Assembly (NCBI RefSeq): GCF_028369295.1
Contig: NZ_JAQMYP010000070.1
Location: 1-41,775, forward strand
DNA from: Streptomyces sp. HD
GTDB taxonomy: Bacteria; Actinomycetota; Actinomycetes; Streptomycetales; Streptomycetaceae
DNA length: 41,775 nt
Direction of reading: 5' to 3'
Part shown: in pieces, positions 40,699 to 41,775 of the stretch
How positions within the stretch are numbered: the stretch's first letter is position 1
How the letters are laid out: each line of letters starts with the position of its first letter
Notes under the pieces: model-generated
Told to the model about the DNA's origin: nothing
The model's database searches: none
What the model saw: the letters and a program-made list of their open reading frames with translations, nothing else
Made by a program: the position numbers and the translations under genes

Positions 40699-41762
40699 GG
40701 AAGACGGCAACGACGCAGGGCGGGGGCACGATACCGGCCCGGCCGGGCCCCCGGGAGACCGCCGCCGAGGAGGCCGCCGCGCAGCGCGGGATCGTTTCGG
40801 CATCGGGCGACATGGGCGGTGTGTCCGTACCTGCGGTGTCCGACGACGACGTCGTGATCCTCGGTGCCGGGCCCGTTTTCCGCCCCGGTGAACGGGCCAC
40901 CGTACGGCTGCGCGAGGCCGGGCCGGACGACCCGCCCCGGTACGCCCCCGAGTGGCTGGAGCTGCGCGAAGGCGCCGATGCGAGCGCCCGGGCACACGAG
41001 TTGCTCGACCCGCTGCGGATCCGGCTCGCCAACCTGCCGGGACGATCCGGCGGAGTCGTCATCCACGACCTGGGCTGCGGCACCGGCTCCATGGGCCGCT
41101 GGCTCGCGCCCCACCTGGACGGCGCCCAGCACTGGGTCCTGCACGACCGCGACCCGTACCTCCTGCACTTCGCCGCGGTGGCCTCCCCGCGCTCCGGTGC
41201 CGACGGCAGCCGCGTCACGGTCGAGACGCGCCGCGGCGACGTCGGCCGCCTCACCCCGGACGCCCTCAAGGGCGCCTCGCTGGTGACGGCCTCCGCGCTG
41301 CTCGACGTCCTCACCCGCGAGGAGATCGACACCCTCGCCGCGGCCTGCGCGGGCGCGGGCTGCCCGGCGCTGCTGACGCTGTCGGTCGCCGGGCGCGTCG
41401 AACTCACCCCGTCCGACCCGCTGGACGCGGAGATCGCCGAGGCGTTCAACGCCCACCAGCGGCGCTCGGGACTGCTCGGCCCGGACGCGATCAACGCCGC
41501 GGCCGAGGCCTTCTCCGAGCACGGCGCGACCGTCCAGATACACCCGAGCCCCTGGCGCCTCGGCCCCGCCGAATCGGCGCTCACCGCCCAGTGGCTGCGC
41601 GGCTGGGTCGGCGCGGCCGTCGAGCAGCGCCCCGAACTGCGCGAGCGCGCCGACCGCTATCTGCGCGACCGTCTCGCCGCCTGCGAGGCCGGCGAACTGA
41701 CCGCCGTCGTCCACCACAGCGACCTGCTGGCCCTGAGCCGGCCGACGGGCGGAGCGTCATGA
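40695..41762 (+). CDS. SAM-dependent methyltransferase (class I)
   Basis: 355 aa from ATG 40695, overlapping the glycosyltransferase stop. After a ~50-residue disordered N-terminus, a Rossmann methyltransferase domain shows motif I in VIHDLGCGTGSMGRWLAP, an acidic VLHDRDPYLLHF after strand 2, and a C-terminal part AEAFNAHQRRSGLLGPDAINAA. A start nearer residue 40 (for example the Met in SGDMGGVSV) is possible. It is part of the coupled chain and probably modifies the glycosylated product. It overlaps the next gene by 4 bp (ATGA). Confidence 0.9.
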   Translation: MRKTATTQGGGTIPARPGPRETAAEEAAAQRGIVSASGDMGGVSVPAVSDDDVVILGAGPVFRPGERATVRLREAGPDDPPRYAPEWLELREGADASARAHELLDPLRIRLANLPGRSGGVVIHDLGCGTGSMGRWLAPHLDGAQHWVLHDRDPYLLHFAAVASPRSGADGSRVTVETRRGDVGRLTPDALKGASLVTASALLDVLTREEIDTLAAACAGAGCPALLTLSVAGRVELTPSDPLDAEIAEAFNAHQRRSGLLGPDAINAAAEAFSEHGATVQIHPSPWRLGPAESALTAQWLRGWVGAAVEQRPELRERADRYLRDRLAACEAGELTAVVHHSDLLALSRPTGGAS

Positions 41763-41775
41763 GCGTGGAGACGGT
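41759..41775 (+). CDS. Start of a further gene, cut by the window edge
   Basis: ATG 41759 lies in the stop of the methyltransferase gene (ATGA), and five more codons begin (MSVET). The tight overlap shows the operon continues. Nothing can be said about the product. Confidence 0.6.

Overview
The window is chromosomal DNA from a Streptomyces-like high-GC actinomycete. The signs are extreme third-position G/C, frequent GTG and occasional TTG starts, many 4-bp GTGA/ATGA stop-start overlaps, a ram (SapB) morphogenetic cluster and a second EF-G gene. Every assignment was made by reading the sequence and from remembered family features; no database search was run. No insertion sequence, integrase, CRISPR array or rRNA was seen. 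One tRNA, tRNA-Leu(GAG), lies at 9340-9424. The first ~55 bases are a poly-C tract that looks like an assembly edge.

Layout. (1) 68-9115 is a CoA-acid/formyl-CoA module. It holds a leftward run (fused NDP-forming acyl-CoA synthetase, formyl-CoA transferase, ThDP-dependent decarboxylase/lyase) divergent from a succinyl-CoA-ligase-like beta/alpha pair and an aldehyde dehydrogenase. A CATACAGT-N8-ACTGTATG palindrome sits between the two arms. (2) 9700-17506 is a complete class III lanthipeptide (SapB/ram) cluster: ramR converging on ramC-ramS-ramA-ramB. The 40-codon ramS precursor (14762-14884) encodes two S-x2-S-xn-C rings, the first shorter than in SapB. Both transporter halves carry repeat-built low-complexity segments, and a set of 17-bp repeats follows ramS. 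(3) 17815-20951 holds an SDR gene with an apparent frameshift, a MarR-type regulator, and a divergent P450-ferredoxin pair whose promoter carries two perfect TGCATGATGCA palindromes. (4) 21074-23418 holds a small possible leader peptide and an EF-G paralogue. (5) 23515-30177 is a sugar-use block: a Tat-exported beta-helix protein, a lipoprotein sugar ABC importer without its own ATPase, and a GH1 beta-glucosidase, with a CebR-like operator in the divergent gap.

(6) 30183-36825 holds a CooC/MinD-like ATPase and an unknown partner, divergent from a GNAT, a family-5 binding protein, a fused two-domain peptide/nickel-type permease and an MFS transporter. A Zur-like box overlaps the promoter in the divergent gap. 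The order binding protein-permease-MFS recalls opine-metallophore systems, but no ATPase is present. (7) 37088-41775 holds a CDP-alcohol phosphatidyltransferase divergent from a chain of zinc-type alcohol dehydrogenase, PTPS/QueD-fold protein, GT4 glycosyltransferase and methyltransferase, with a further gene running off the end. The PTPS-like protein lacks the usual catalytic residues, so this looks like an uncharacterised small-molecule pathway.

The best candidates for something new are the variant ramS with its repeats and transporter insertions, the degenerate-PTPS cluster at the right end, and the possible zinc-controlled importer/exporter unit.
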